The notes under the pieces were generated by a model. It made no database searches and was not told the DNA's origin. It worked only from the letters and a program-made list of their open reading frames with translations. Positions 9,706-18,534 of a DNA stretch of 64,000 nt are shown here, piece after piece. Position 1 is the first letter of the stretch, and each line of letters starts with the position of its first letter. The DNA comes from Flexilinea sp. (GTDB lineage: Bacteria; Chloroflexota; Anaerolineae; Anaerolineales; Anaerolineaceae), in the NCBI GenBank assembly GCA_026645735.1, contig JAPKMT010000004.1:52237-116236 (forward strand), in the 5' to 3' direction. The position numbers were made by a program, and so were the translations under genes.

Positions 9706-10920
9706 TTATAATTTTTCGATAAAAGAATCAATATTCCACCATCGATTCCAATACAGCAAGAGTATTGTGATGACCGGGAAAATAATGCTTAAAACATCCA
9801 CAGGGTTGTTCCAATCAGGAAAAGCCAATATTTTCAAAAACCATGGAAGCAGCAAAAACAGAACAAAGAATAAACTGCTGATCCATTTTCCGTTTTTCGT
9901 CCAACGTAGGACAATTTTATCGGCTGCATAGCTCAGCGGAATCCACAACGCAAACAAATTTTTCCCGAAATTTGGAACACCACTCAGAAAACCAACCGTG
10001 ATTGTCAAAGCCAGAACCCATTCAAAAGCCCGCACACTTCCTTTAGCATTGACAATCCATTCGATGATCATAATCAGAATAAAAAAACCGGAAATTGCCC
10101 AGCCTATTCTGCCACCTAATTCCGGCTGCCAGTTTTCGATCAGCTTACTGAAATAGATTGGATTGAGATATTTGTAATAATACACAATCGATCGTAAAAA
10201 CTCTGTAATCCAGTTTAACATGAATAACGCGGATAACAAAACGAGCAGCCCAATCACGAGCATCATCAATATTACGACTGTACTTCTTCGATTGGAAAGA
10301 CACCAAATACAAATCCACAGGATCGGAAGAAACGTCAGACTGTATTTGACCGAAGCAAACGCTAGCATGATTCCGGCAAATTCATCATCACTGTCCCGAA
10401 TCGCATCCAATCCCATCATCAGTAATAGAATCGCAATGATACCGATATCGCCGTCGATAATAGCCATCGCAGAGAAATAACAGAAAAAAAGCATGAATCC
10501 CAGTGAATATACGGACAAGGTTCTTCCGCTGATTTGAAACGCTAATTTAAGTTTTATCGCAATTCCGATCAGGCAAGCTTCCAGGATCGTCATCCAGATC
10601 ACTAAAGCGATTTCAAAATGATCGATAAAGGTAAACAGGAAATAATATAAAACAGAATACAATGGCAAAGTAAATCCGCTGACATTGGAATCTGCAGAAA
10701 ACTGTTCCTGAACCTGCAGAAACAAATCGGATCCATAAGGATTGCCGCCCTGTGCAAAAAGGATTCTTCCTGAAAGCCAGTAGCTGTAAAAACTCGCGCC
10801 ATAATTTGTCTTAAACACAAAATAACTGTTCAGCGCAATGAACATTATCGCGAGAATTACGAGAATTGTGATTACAGAAGCCGAAATTCCATAATTACGC
10901 CGCAGTGGTTTTGTGTTCAC
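9706..10920 (-). CDS. Polytopic membrane protein, GT87/DUF2029-like (mannosyltransferase-type)
   Basis: The protein has 404 residues with about ten hydrophobic segments, an N-terminal segment (ITILVILAIMFIALNSYFVF) and an extracytoplasmic loop with SYWLSGRILFAQGGNPYG. The pattern 'xxGGNPYxSD' after the first segment, and membrane loops rich in Trp, resemble GT-C fold enzymes of family GT87, which use polyprenyl-phosphate sugars to build cell-surface glycans. The similarity is judged from topology and short motifs, so the enzyme activity is an inference. It is a single gene with no partner next to it. Confidence 0.6.
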   Translation of the reverse strand: MNTKPLRRNYGISASVITILVILAIMFIALNSYFVFKTNYGASFYSYWLSGRILFAQGGNPYGSDLFLQVQEQFSADSNVSGFTLPLYSVLYYFLFTFIDHFEIALVIWMTILEACLIGIAIKLKLAFQISGRTLSVYSLGFMLFFCYFSAMAIIDGDIGIIAILLLMMGLDAIRDSDDEFAGIMLAFASVKYSLTFLPILWICIWCLSNRRSTVVILMMLVIGLLVLLSALFMLNWITEFLRSIVYYYKYLNPIYFSKLIENWQPELGGRIGWAISGFFILIMIIEWIVNAKGSVRAFEWVLALTITVGFLSGVPNFGKNLFALWIPLSYAADKIVLRWTKNGKWISSLFFVLFLLLPWFLKILAFPDWNNPVDVLSIIFPVITILLLYWNRWWNIDSFIEKL

Positions 10921-11042
10921 GTTTCAATGATTCTTTCTCTCAGAATCGCTTGTGTTAGATAAACAGAATATTCCCGTGCAACATTGACTTTTTCTGGTAT
11001 TGATTAAAAGTCCATTGCCCATCAAACACATAAGTGGTTGGT

Positions 11043-12176
11043 TTAAATTTCTTTTTTGTAAATACGATGATGTTTTTTAGGCTTCAACCCAAGCGCGATC
11101 ATCTCAAGCTGGACTTCTTTTGCACTTTCTGCCATCTGAGTGGCTTCCGCATCGACAAATTGCGGAAATGCCTCCAACAGACTGCTCATCGAAGAATAGA
11201 GCAATGCATCACCGCCGTGTCCCCGATATTCCTCTAAAATTCCAAATCCGTTTAACGTAACTTTTTTCGTGCGACGAATCTCCAACAATAAATCGAGGAT
11301 TAATGCCGGAGTCAGATATCCATTATGTCGCTGCATTGCTAAAGATAAATCCGGGAATGTAAGTAAGAAGCCAACAATTTCCTGTGTTTCATTGGTAATA
11401 AACTTCACCATTTTGGGATCGACCATCTTCAAAACATTGTCAATTAAAAATTGGATTTCCTTGAAAGACATCGGAAAATATTCCCAGTTATTTTCAAATG
11501 ATCTTGCATATAAATCCGCAATGGTTTGTGCGTTTTTAATGAATTCTTTACGCGATTTGTAAGCGATTACATTTAACGTCCCACGTTTTTGTACAATTTG
11601 GGCAACTTTTTTTACTTTCTCCGGCAGAACAAATTCAGAGGCTTTAAACGACATCGACAAGAATTCATTGCATTTTCGAAATCCATAGGTTTCAAACAAG
11701 TTTTTATAATACGGGTAATTGTATGCGGACATATTCATCATTTGCCGCTCGTCATAGCCATCCACGAGAACTCCATAGCCGTCAAATAATGAAAATCCTT
11801 TGGGACCGATCAATTCATTTAGGCCTCGTTTTCTGGCCCATTCGGCGACTGCATCAAACAATGCGGTTGCGACTTCCTGATCATTAATCGAATCAAATAA
11901 AAACAAATTGGCAGTTTTTAATTGATGATAATTGTTATAACTGTTATTCATCAACGCCGCTATCCGTCCTGCCATTTTTCCATTTTTCCAGGCAGTAAAA
12001 AACTCCGCTTCAGAGTGATCATAAAAAGGGTGTTTTTTCTTGTTCAACATCACTTCCACATCACCGCGAAATGGTGGCACCCAGTTTGGATCCCCTTTAT
12101 ATAGATCAAAATGAAACTGGATAAATTGTTTAACCTGTTTTTTGTCGTCTGTATTAACAAGTCGAATTTCAACCAT
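11043..12176 (-). CDS. GNAT-like acyltransferase-fold protein of unknown substrate
   Basis: This protein of 377 residues begins MVEIRLVNTDDKKQVKQFIQFHFDLYKGDPNWVPP in short segments typical of large YghO-like GNAT relatives. These have an N-terminal half with GPKGFSLFDGYGVLVDG and a C-terminal half with a weak acetyl-CoA fold (NGFGILEEYRGHGGDALL resembles the RGxGxA pyrophosphate loop). Proteins of this kind are common but uncharacterised. It stands alone between the GT87-like gene and a mobile repeat, and the neighbours give no clue to function. Confidence 0.6.
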   Translation of the reverse strand: MVEIRLVNTDDKKQVKQFIQFHFDLYKGDPNWVPPFRGDVEVMLNKKKHPFYDHSEAEFFTAWKNGKMAGRIAALMNNSYNNYHQLKTANLFLFDSINDQEVATALFDAVAEWARKRGLNELIGPKGFSLFDGYGVLVDGYDERQMMNMSAYNYPYYKNLFETYGFRKCNEFLSMSFKASEFVLPEKVKKVAQIVQKRGTLNVIAYKSRKEFIKNAQTIADLYARSFENNWEYFPMSFKEIQFLIDNVLKMVDPKMVKFITNETQEIVGFLLTFPDLSLAMQRHNGYLTPALILDLLLEIRRTKKVTLNGFGILEEYRGHGGDALLYSSMSSLLEAFPQFVDAEATQMAESAKEVQLEMIALGLKPKKHHRIYKKEI

Positions 12177-12285
12177 AGTATTGCCTGCCTTTAATCATAA
12201 AAATAAAAAAGATAAGTACGCGTTTGAATCGTAATGGTTATTCTACCTTAAAAATACAACCTTCAGTCAGCAATCTAAGCAATCA

Positions 12286-12408
12286 CAGTGATTCGGTTTA
12301 TGAGAGGGGTTATATGTTGTTATGTTGTTTTTGCGCTCCGCGCAAAAACAACATAACAACAATTTTTCTCCATTAGCTCAAAAGGATTTTTCAAATTTCG
12401 AATTGCTG
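12286..12408 (+). mobile_element. Palindromic MITE-like element, copy 1 (123 bp, 9-bp target duplication)
   Basis: Termini are CAGTGATTCG and CGAATTGCTG. The core is a perfect 22-bp stem (12315-12336 with 12340-12361) around the loop TCC. The 9-mer AAGCAATCA occurs directly on both sides (12277-12285 and 12409-12417), exactly next to the CAG and CTG ends, as expected for a target-site duplication. The longer arm is on the right, which I take as plus orientation. It lies between two tandem minus-strand genes. Confidence 0.85.
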
Positions 12409-12439
12409 AAGCAATCAGTATTTCATACGAAGGGGAGAA

Positions 12440-13336
12440 TTATGAGTCCTGATTCCATTGCCCGGACAACGCTTTCCAGACTGCATCCAGAGCCTGCAGT
12501 CCGGAAATAGAATGCCGGGTCCAACCATCGGCAGTCAGGTATCCCCCTGGTCTTGTGTCGTCGATGCCTTTGCCAGGCAAGTCGTGCAATGAGCGCCAGA
12601 AATTCCAAAAAGGAACACCATATTGATTTGCTACTTCCGCAGTCGCCCGATTAATTCTGTGCCCTCCCTCCTGATTATCGCCTTTACTGGATAAAATTGG
12701 TACAGCACCCTGGTCCAGTACAAAATCTACAATTTCGCGAAGGTACGCTGCGTGAGTGATTTCATTTCCACTGTTCCAGTTTGTCCCCAGATTAATAAAA
12801 ACAATCGATGGCTTATGCAGTCGAAATTCACACGCTATTGCTGATTCGTCCTCATTACATTGTTCAGGATCAGCCCATTCCGGAGATAATACAGATGCAA
12901 CACTTTGACCATCCCGTACGGTAACACTCATTCGACTAAATGATCCGTGAAAATTTTGGATCGTATCCATCAGGTTCCGATATTTTTCCTTTAATGGATC
13001 GCCCTCTGAATCAAACATGCCCAGAAAAATCTGTGGATTTGACTGACAGTCACCGATGACGCTGAATGCGTGCGGATCATTTCCCTGCTGGATTCCACGT
13101 TGATATATGTCTTTCATGCGTTTGCTGACATCAGAAGGTAAAATCGGCCATTCAGACCAATACTTCGGCGATTTTCCATAGTTCTGATCATCAGCGCTTA
13201 CGTTATCAAACTTGTTTGAACTATCTTGGAGAGAAACATCCCAAACAGCATGAACCGCTCTTGTTTGAAATAAATCACATCGGTTCGAAACAATGAGAAG
13301 AATGAAAAAAGCAAGTATCAGTCTTTTTTGCACCAT
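12440..13336 (-). CDS. Secreted SGNH/GDSL-like protein with Cys in the nucleophile position
   Basis: I start at ATG 13336, which has GGAG 7 bases upstream, rather than the TTG at 13363. The product has 298 residues and a signal peptide MVQKRLILAFFILLIVS..AVHA. The mature part follows SGNH order: FSVIGDCQSNP (block I, where GDS would be expected), VFINLGTNW (block III-like), and a C-terminal DDTRPGGYLTADGWTRH in which D and H fit the Dx2H-type block loosely. The nucleophile Ser is replaced by Cys if GDC is aligned with GDS; alternatively the next Ser (QS) is used. It is probably an extracellular esterase/acylhydrolase or a binding relative. It is a single gene. Confidence 0.65.
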   Translation of the reverse strand: MVQKRLILAFFILLIVSNRCDLFQTRAVHAVWDVSLQDSSNKFDNVSADDQNYGKSPKYWSEWPILPSDVSKRMKDIYQRGIQQGNDPHAFSVIGDCQSNPQIFLGMFDSEGDPLKEKYRNLMDTIQNFHGSFSRMSVTVRDGQSVASVLSPEWADPEQCNEDESAIACEFRLHKPSIVFINLGTNWNSGNEITHAAYLREIVDFVLDQGAVPILSSKGDNQEGGHRINRATAEVANQYGVPFWNFWRSLHDLPGKGIDDTRPGGYLTADGWTRHSISGLQALDAVWKALSGQWNQDS

Positions 13337-13411
13337 CCTGATGCTCCATCTGAATGCAAGCAAAACATACTATCCATAATTATACAAAAAACTGTCAGGT
13401 CTGTGCTTCAT

Positions 13412-13526
13412 CAGTAACTCGAAATTTGGAAAAGCCCTTTGAGAAAAATGAGAAAAATTGTTGTTGTGTTGTTTTTGCGAAAAGTGAAAAACATATAATC
13501 AATCATTTTTCTTGAGAGCTATTATT
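13412..13526 (-). repeat. Decayed copy of the palindromic MITE-like element
   Basis: The left end CAGTAACTCGAAATTTGG and the long arm (AAAGCCCTTTGAGAAA..) match the family, and the first arm of the core (TTGTTGTTGTGTTG..) is present. The second arm has degenerated (GCGAAAAGTGAAAAACATA), so the palindrome is lost and the right end is unclear. The 389-base gap 13337-13725 holds this and a second decayed copy. No promoter for the downstream ferredoxin-like gene is convincing. Confidence 0.6.
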
Positions 13527-13633
13527 CGGCAATTCGAAATTTAATCTGTCTTTTGTATCAATCGGAAAAATTCGTTGTTATTACAACAATAAAAATCGGT
13601 GATTCCGATTAAACTAATTTCTGAAAATTACTG
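13527..13633 (-). repeat. Second decayed MITE-like copy
   Basis: It starts CGGCAATTCGAAATTTAA and may end AAAATTACTG at 13633. A short core remains: TTGTT-ATTAC-AACAA. It directly follows the previous decayed copy. Weak match; listed because it explains the repeated CGAAATT motifs in this gap. Confidence 0.4.
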
Positions 13634-13725
13634 GATTTTTTTGTGAGCAATTTCAAACCTTGAATAATGAGCAAGTCAGAATTCAGTTCGCCAAAAAATA
13701 ATAACACAATAAAGACAGGAAAATC

Positions 13726-14421
13726 ATGATACGAAAAATCATAAAAATCGATGAAGAAAAATGCAACGGCTGCGGACTATGTGCTGCAGCCTGCCATGAA
13801 CAGGCTATTGCCATTGAAAACGGAAAAGCGCGATTAATTCGGGATGATTATTGTGACGGACTGGGAAATTGCCTTCCGGCTTGTCCCATGAACGCAATCA
13901 GCTTTGAAGAAAGAGAAGCGGCAGCTTATGACGAAGAAGCCGTCGAAGCAGCAAAATTAGCTCCAAAAGATCCGATTCCGCAAGGTTGTCCAGGAACCAT
14001 GGCAAAAATGATAGGAAAAAGAGTTTCGCCTGTTACTGAGGCAGTTTCTATGGAAAGTGAATTGACCCATTGGCCGGTCCAAATTAAACTGGCTCCCATT
14101 AAGGCGCCTTACTTTAATCATGCCAACTTGCTCATTGCAGCAGACTGTACTGCGTATGCGTACGGAAATTTTCATCAGAAATTTATCCATAACCATATCG
14201 CATTGATCGGCTGCCCCAAACTGGATGAAGGTGATTATAGTGAAAAATTAACAGAGATACTTCGAAATAATGATATAAAAAGTGTCAAGGTGGTGCGAAT
14301 GGATGTGCCTTGCTGCGGAGGAATTGAATATGCTGTAAAAACTGCAATGCAGAAAAGCGGCAAATTTATTCCCTGGCAAGTGGTTGTCATCTCCACAGAT
14401 GGAAGGATTCTTGAAGATTAA
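13726..14421 (+). CDS. 4Fe-4S ferredoxin-type protein with an unassigned Cys-containing C-terminal domain
   Basis: The protein has 231 residues. The N-terminal half is a ferredoxin domain: C13, C16, C19 and C23 form a classical cluster motif (CNGCGLCAAAC), and C43, C49 and C53 followed by Pro (YCDGLGNCLPACP) form a second, atypical one with a five-residue gap. The C-terminal half (about residues 90-231) has ADCTAYAYGNFH, IGCPKLDEGDYSEKL and a CCGG motif (VPCCGGIEYAV), conserved features of a widespread family of ferredoxin-fused proteins without known role. It may be an electron carrier or metal-cluster sensor. It stands alone, without an obvious redox partner. Confidence 0.7.
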   Translation: MIRKIIKIDEEKCNGCGLCAAACHEQAIAIENGKARLIRDDYCDGLGNCLPACPMNAISFEEREAAAYDEEAVEAAKLAPKDPIPQGCPGTMAKMIGKRVSPVTEAVSMESELTHWPVQIKLAPIKAPYFNHANLLIAADCTAYAYGNFHQKFIHNHIALIGCPKLDEGDYSEKLTEILRNNDIKSVKVVRMDVPCCGGIEYAVKTAMQKSGKFIPWQVVVISTDGRILED

Positions 14422-14496
14422 AAGACCAGGGAACGTCACATTTTTAATCAGAAGCCCTCTTCTTTTGGCCTTTTATTATACGAAATCTAAAAAAAT

Positions 14497-14619
14497 CCGC
14501 AATTCGGAATTTTGAAAAACCTTTTGAGAAAAGAGAAAAAAAATATCGTTGTGTTGTTTTTGCTCAAAGCGCAAAAACAACACAACGATAAACAGTTTTT
14601 TCCATGACTCGAAACGCTG
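14497..14619 (-). mobile_element. Palindromic MITE-like element, copy 2 (123 bp)
   Basis: Ends are CCGCAATTCGG and CGAAACGCTG. The core has a perfect 20-bp stem (14544-14563 with 14571-14590) whose outer part reads TATCG...CGATA, unlike the other copies but still fully paired. The flanking 9-mers TAAAAAAAT and GAAAAAAAC agree at 7 of 9, so the duplication is only suggestive. It sits between two converging genes, with the longer arm on the left (minus orientation). Confidence 0.8.
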
Positions 14620-14631
14620 GAAAAAAACCGG

Positions 14632-15198
14632 TTACTTCCATCTCGGATTATCAATCATCACCGGTTTCCCATTGCGTTCGATTACAAGTTTGCGATAGCC
14701 CTTGGTCTCGATCGTTCCATAATCATGTCCGCTATCCCCCGGATAAACAAATAACATTACAAATGGTTCTGTGCCATGATTGATACTGCGATGCGCCCAT
14801 CGGCCAGGTACATAAAGCACCTCACCGGGATGAACCTCCTGCAAATCGACTTCCCCCTCTGGCGTTTCCATCATCATAAATCCCTTGCCGCTCAGACAGT
14901 AATAGACTTCAGCCGAATCTAAAATGGTATGGAAATGGCCTTTCGTCATATAATATTCATCACCGATTTTTCCGGGATAAATAATCGTCGTCCCGAACGC
15001 CAGCCCCCCTTTTTTTTCACCGTTCAGCATCGTGCTGTATTCATATAAAACCGGATCACCATCCTCGATTGCTAATTGTGCAGCCTCCAGATCCGCAAAC
15101 TGTGTTTTCATTTGAGATACCCTGCGTTGCACCGGCTGGACTTTTCCACTTTTGCAGATGCCGGTCAGCAGATCAAAATCAATTGTGTAAGGTTTCAT
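14632..15198 (-). CDS. Cupin-type (archaeal-type) glucose-6-phosphate isomerase
   Basis: The start is ATG 15198 with AGAGGA upstream; the longer frame to 15312 overlaps the preceding gene and has no ribosome site. The 188-residue product is a small cupin isomerase, unrelated to the common 450-residue PGI. The metal ligands are visible in MTKGHFHTILDSAEVYYC (two His and Glu) and in the second cupin motif RWAHRSINHG (His). Such enzymes convert glucose 6-phosphate and fructose 6-phosphate. It is the last gene of the minus-strand operon with the aroE-like and dehydrogenase genes. In this context it may isomerise another sugar phosphate instead. Confidence 0.8.
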   Translation of the reverse strand: MKPYTIDFDLLTGICKSGKVQPVQRRVSQMKTQFADLEAAQLAIEDGDPVLYEYSTMLNGEKKGGLAFGTTIIYPGKIGDEYYMTKGHFHTILDSAEVYYCLSGKGFMMMETPEGEVDLQEVHPGEVLYVPGRWAHRSINHGTEPFVMLFVYPGDSGHDYGTIETKGYRKLVIERNGKPVMIDNPRWK

Positions 15199-15226
15199 GA
15201 TAGTCCTCTTTCCAAATGAACAAATT

Positions 15227-16156
15227 TTAGCGATTTCGAGATAAATCACGGATAAGATTTGCCGTTGCAGCTCTGCCCATATTCTGAATGGCACCCGCAG
15301 TTGAGGCCGCACAATGTGAGCCGATGATCACATTATCCAGCGTAAACCAGGATGGGTCTGCTGGCGGTTCTTCACTGAAAGCGTCAATTCCCGCTCCGTA
15401 AATACGTTTTTCCTTCAATGCTGTTAATAATGCTCCATCCTGGATTAATCCTCCCCGGGCTGTATTGACCAGAATTGCTGTGGGTTTCATGAGAGATAGC
15501 TCTCGCTCCCCGATGAAATTTTGTGTTTCGGGTGTCAATGGCAGATGCAGGCTGATAAAATCCGCTTCTCTAAAGATCCGGTCCGGGTCAGCTTTTTCAA
15601 TTTGATGTTCAGCGGCATATCCTTCATCCCAGAAAACGTCATAAGCAAGAATCCGCATGTCAAAACCTTGCGCTCTTTTAGCGACCAGCTTTCCAATCGC
15701 TCCCAGTCCAAAGATACCAATCATTTTATGATTCAAATCAATCGTTGTAATCTTTTTCCAGTCCCCACTGCGACAGGCGGCATCAATAGGAAGCACTTTC
15801 CGAGCCAAGCTTAACATCAGGGCGAATGCATAATCTGCCACTGCGTCGGAATTTGCTCCGATCGTTCGAGATACCTTAATGCCACGTTTTTCAGCAGCAT
15901 CGAGATCGATGTTGTCAACCCCAACGCCATATTTCGAAATTGCTTTCAGTCTTGATGCGCTCGCGATCACATCCGCATCCAAAGGATCCACACCGACGAT
16001 GATTCCGTCACAATCATTAAGCAAATCGATCATTTGCTCTTTTTTCAAAATTCCGCCGGTATCATTGGTAACAATTTCGAATCCTGCTTCTTGCAGCATA
16101 TCAAAAACCAATGGATCGGTTTTTCCATAAGAACGCGGAGTAATTAACACTTTCAT
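15227..16156 (-). CDS. D-2-hydroxyacid dehydrogenase family (phosphoglycerate dehydrogenase-like)
   Basis: The protein has 309 residues and the NAD-binding motif GIFGLGAIGKLVAKRA. The catalytic set is Arg in NTARGGLIQ, a Glu downstream, and His in GSHCAAST. It lacks the C-terminal ACT domain of many SerA proteins, so it need not be the serine-biosynthetic enzyme. It may reduce or oxidise a 2-keto/2-hydroxy acid derived from the sugar pathway. It begins 2 bases after the stop of the aroE-like gene, which implies translational coupling. Confidence 0.8.
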   Translation of the reverse strand: MKVLITPRSYGKTDPLVFDMLQEAGFEIVTNDTGGILKKEQMIDLLNDCDGIIVGVDPLDADVIASASRLKAISKYGVGVDNIDLDAAEKRGIKVSRTIGANSDAVADYAFALMLSLARKVLPIDAACRSGDWKKITTIDLNHKMIGIFGLGAIGKLVAKRAQGFDMRILAYDVFWDEGYAAEHQIEKADPDRIFREADFISLHLPLTPETQNFIGERELSLMKPTAILVNTARGGLIQDGALLTALKEKRIYGAGIDAFSEEPPADPSWFTLDNVIIGSHCAASTAGAIQNMGRAATANLIRDLSRNR

Positions 16157-16158
16157 TT

Positions 16159-17097
16159 CTATTTCCTCATGTCACGCGCGATTTTGTCACATGCTTTAAA
16201 AAGATCGCCGGTGATATCCATATGAAATACATCCCCTACGACCTGTGTCCAGCCATAAATAAAATATGGCCAGCCATCTTCAATATACAACGCTTTTTCA
16301 GCTTTTTGTAGCTCTGCCTGATGTAAAAATTCCAGGGAACCGCGATAATTGATTTCCCAAATGCGGCTGGAACGTGGAAATTGGCAGTGATCTGTTAATG
16401 GAGAACCGGGACGGTCTTTTCCCAGACCCGTTGCGTTGACGATGACAGAACCCTCCGGAAGAGACTCTACGATGGCATCATTTAATTTTGGATCAGGGCA
16501 CAGGCAGTAATGCACAGGAACTTTTACATCGGTCAGGATTCGTACCGCTTTTTCAAGGCGCGGGGATGACCGGTTCGTCAGGAAAATTCGCTGTGGGACA
16601 TCGTTCCCGTGCGTGTCTTTTGCCAGGTTCCATGCAATGGACAAGGCGCTGCCTCCAGAGCCAAGAACACAAGCCGCAGCGCCGGTCTTCTCCCAGTATC
16701 CTTCCGGAATAAATTCACTTAAAGCGGACCCGCTTGAAATGGGATCTTTTGCTTTCGCCCAAAGTTTGTCATCCATTTTTGAAATCGAGGACAATTCACC
16801 GAAAGAAAGCGCTAATGGATCACATTCATCAAAAATATCTTTCGCAGCCTGATACATATCGATCTTATGGGTCGTAACCAGTGCTCCCAAAGAAAGCGGA
16901 TCCTGCTTGATAAAATTGACAACTGCCCGGTAATCCTCTGCCGGAGCATGGATCGGAATATCAATTCCTTTTAATACCGCCTGGATGCCCAGAACTGCAG
17001 CCCATTTCGGGAATATCTGCATGATTGAGGATTGCTGTGTGGTCACACCCACAAAATACATTGTTGGAGTTTTCGCCGGTTGGGGTAATGAAATCAT
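16159..17097 (-). CDS. Shikimate/quinate dehydrogenase-like oxidoreductase
   Basis: This 312-residue protein has AroE architecture: an N-terminal substrate domain with LVTTHKIDMYQAA (the Lys corresponds to the AroE catalytic VTxPxK lysine), then an NAD(P) domain with CVLGSGGSALSIAW and the family motif NATGLGK. It is longer and more divergent than a housekeeping AroE. As first gene of an operon with a 2-hydroxyacid dehydrogenase and a sugar-phosphate isomerase, it more likely acts in sugar or sugar-acid catabolism than in aromatic synthesis. Two promoters with GntR-type operators lie upstream. Confidence 0.75.
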   Translation of the reverse strand: MISLPQPAKTPTMYFVGVTTQQSSIMQIFPKWAAVLGIQAVLKGIDIPIHAPAEDYRAVVNFIKQDPLSLGALVTTHKIDMYQAAKDIFDECDPLALSFGELSSISKMDDKLWAKAKDPISSGSALSEFIPEGYWEKTGAAACVLGSGGSALSIAWNLAKDTHGNDVPQRIFLTNRSSPRLEKAVRILTDVKVPVHYCLCPDPKLNDAIVESLPEGSVIVNATGLGKDRPGSPLTDHCQFPRSSRIWEINYRGSLEFLHQAELQKAEKALYIEDGWPYFIYGWTQVVGDVFHMDITGDLFKACDKIARDMRK

Positions 17098-17255
17098 GGT
17101 TTTTTTCTTCTCTCATTTCAAACAGAACTAAGTAAAACAATCTGGATTCTGAATACTTTTTTCACTCATTCGGAACAGTGGCTACGACTTTTAAATGAAT
17201 CAAATTATGTCAGGAAACCGAAAACACAATTATGTGAAAGACTTATCGAATTTTT

Positions 17256-17305
17256 TGTAATCCTGTTATTACATTATATTATAATCAAATTCCGCATCAC
17301 GTCAA
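17256..17305 (-). promoter_or_regulatory. Promoter P1 of the aroE-like operon with an 18-bp operator
   Basis: On the minus strand TTGACG (17300-17305), a 16-bp spacer, and TATAAT (17278-17283) form a near-consensus promoter. Just after the -10 is the dyad TGTAAT-AACAGG-ATTACA (17256-17273), a position where a bound repressor would block initiation. It agrees at 16 of 18 positions with the site at the gntR promoter (27987-28004). The 396-base gap 17098-17493 holds this and a second such unit, and no gene. Confidence 0.75.
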
Positions 17306-17420
17306 TAGATCCATGGCATCCACGCGATTTTTTCTCTGATTAATGAATAATTCTTGTGGAAATGACTTGTTTTTTTCCGTTTTTTCTGCTTGAATCGATA
17401 ATTCGCTCGATGAAAGTTAC

Positions 17421-17466
17421 TGTAATAATGTAATTACATTTATACGTACCGATTAATGATTTACAA
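17421..17466 (-). promoter_or_regulatory. Promoter P2 upstream of the aroE-like operon with a second operator
   Basis: On the minus strand TTGTAA (17461-17466), a 16-bp spacer and TATAAA (17439-17444) are followed immediately by TGTAAT-TACATT-ATTACA (17421-17438), a perfect 6+6 dyad. The layout is the same as in P1. It is close to the stop of the upstream lactonase-like gene. Confidence 0.65.
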
Positions 17467-17493
17467 TTTCCTGCATCAGACTTACGGTGATAT

Positions 17494-18441
17494 TTATTGA
17501 GTAAAAACGCGCATCGGATTCTCATTTACCATCAGTTGCAGATTTTCTGCAGATACACCAAAGGTCTTCAACTGATCCAGAAATGTTGTCAGAATATAAT
17601 CCAATCCAATTCCACCTCCATAACTGCGCAGCCGTTTTGCAGTAGTATCCAACGAAAGTAGAAGCCGGTTGCCATAACCAGCCCCAATCATATGAGAAAT
17701 TAATTCACATTCCTGCTGATCATCGTGATAAGCCAGACGATGAATTGTGTCATAATCCAAATAGACTCCGGTTTCGGCTATTGCTTCATGGTAAACCAAA
17801 TTTTCTGCCTGTCTGTCTGCATGGCAGATGACAATCCGTTCGGTTTGCATTCCTTCTTCTTTACAAACTTGAACCGCCGGAATCGCGTTTTTTCCTTTCT
17901 CGGTATGGATCAACAGAGGAACGCCAGTGACTGCAGCTGCCTGAGCCGCAGAACGCAATAAAATTTCATATCTGCCCACAGGCCCCTCTGCTGGAATCGC
18001 TGCTTTGACAATTCCGGCTCTTAAATCCGGAGTAATGATCTTAAGATTCTGACATTCTGCTCCGGTTGTCAGCTCACGAATAAACAAATCAGTCAGTTGA
18101 TGCATGTCTGCAAAGTGAATCCAATGATCCGTTGAATAAAAAATCAACAAATGATATCCCGTGGAAGCGACAATTTGCACTCCCGATGCCTGGCTTAAAC
18201 GAGCCAAAACCCGGATATCTCTCCCGGCACTCCATGGCTGAGCATCGATAATGGTCCGTCCACCGTTGCTGTAGTAATCCTGTAATTCTTTTATGGATTT
18301 TTCTTCATTATCAAAGCACAAAGCAGGATTTGAAACAGCGGCTGGAGTATGGCGAACAAATATATGTTCATGCATTTGGCAATACCCCAGTTGGTCCGGA
18401 CGAATTTCGCCACAAACAGTTTGGATTTTTGTATTCAACAT
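17494..18441 (-). CDS. Phosphotriesterase-family hydrolase (PTE-like lactonase)
   Basis: I start at Met 18441 (MLNTKIQTVCGEI), where family homology begins; no strong ribosome site is visible there. The 315-residue product has the binuclear metal ligands of the amidohydrolase superfamily: H24 and H26 in QMHEHIF, Lys in AGIVKAA (the carbamylated lysine position), His in LLIHTEKG, His in VICHADRQ and Asp in LLSLDTTAKR. Relatives include sugar lactonases and phospho-furanose lactonases. In a fucose-type sugar operon a lactonase role is the natural inference. It is last of the transporter/isomerase operon. Confidence 0.8.
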   Translation of the reverse strand: MLNTKIQTVCGEIRPDQLGYCQMHEHIFVRHTPAAVSNPALCFDNEEKSIKELQDYYSNGGRTIIDAQPWSAGRDIRVLARLSQASGVQIVASTGYHLLIFYSTDHWIHFADMHQLTDLFIRELTTGAECQNLKIITPDLRAGIVKAAIPAEGPVGRYEILLRSAAQAAAVTGVPLLIHTEKGKNAIPAVQVCKEEGMQTERIVICHADRQAENLVYHEAIAETGVYLDYDTIHRLAYHDDQQECELISHMIGAGYGNRLLLSLDTTAKRLRSYGGGIGLDYILTTFLDQLKTFGVSAENLQLMVNENPMRVFTQ

Positions 18442-18534
18442 AATAATCTGACTTTTTTTCAATTGCAATACAACAAGGGTGCTATTTTCAAACAAGAAAT
18501 GAAAATAACACCCTTGAATGTTAAAATTTTTTAA

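Noticed and set aside
12315..12361. Element hairpins as ordinary rho-independent terminators
   Set aside because: The stems are not followed by a consistent T-run, and some copies lie inside operons; element ends and 9-bp duplications show they are mobile units, even if some may act on transcripts.
17340..17525. 61-codon minus-strand frame in the 17-kb regulatory gap
   Set aside because: It covers a promoter and operator and the end of the lactonase gene, with no ribosome site or family likeness.
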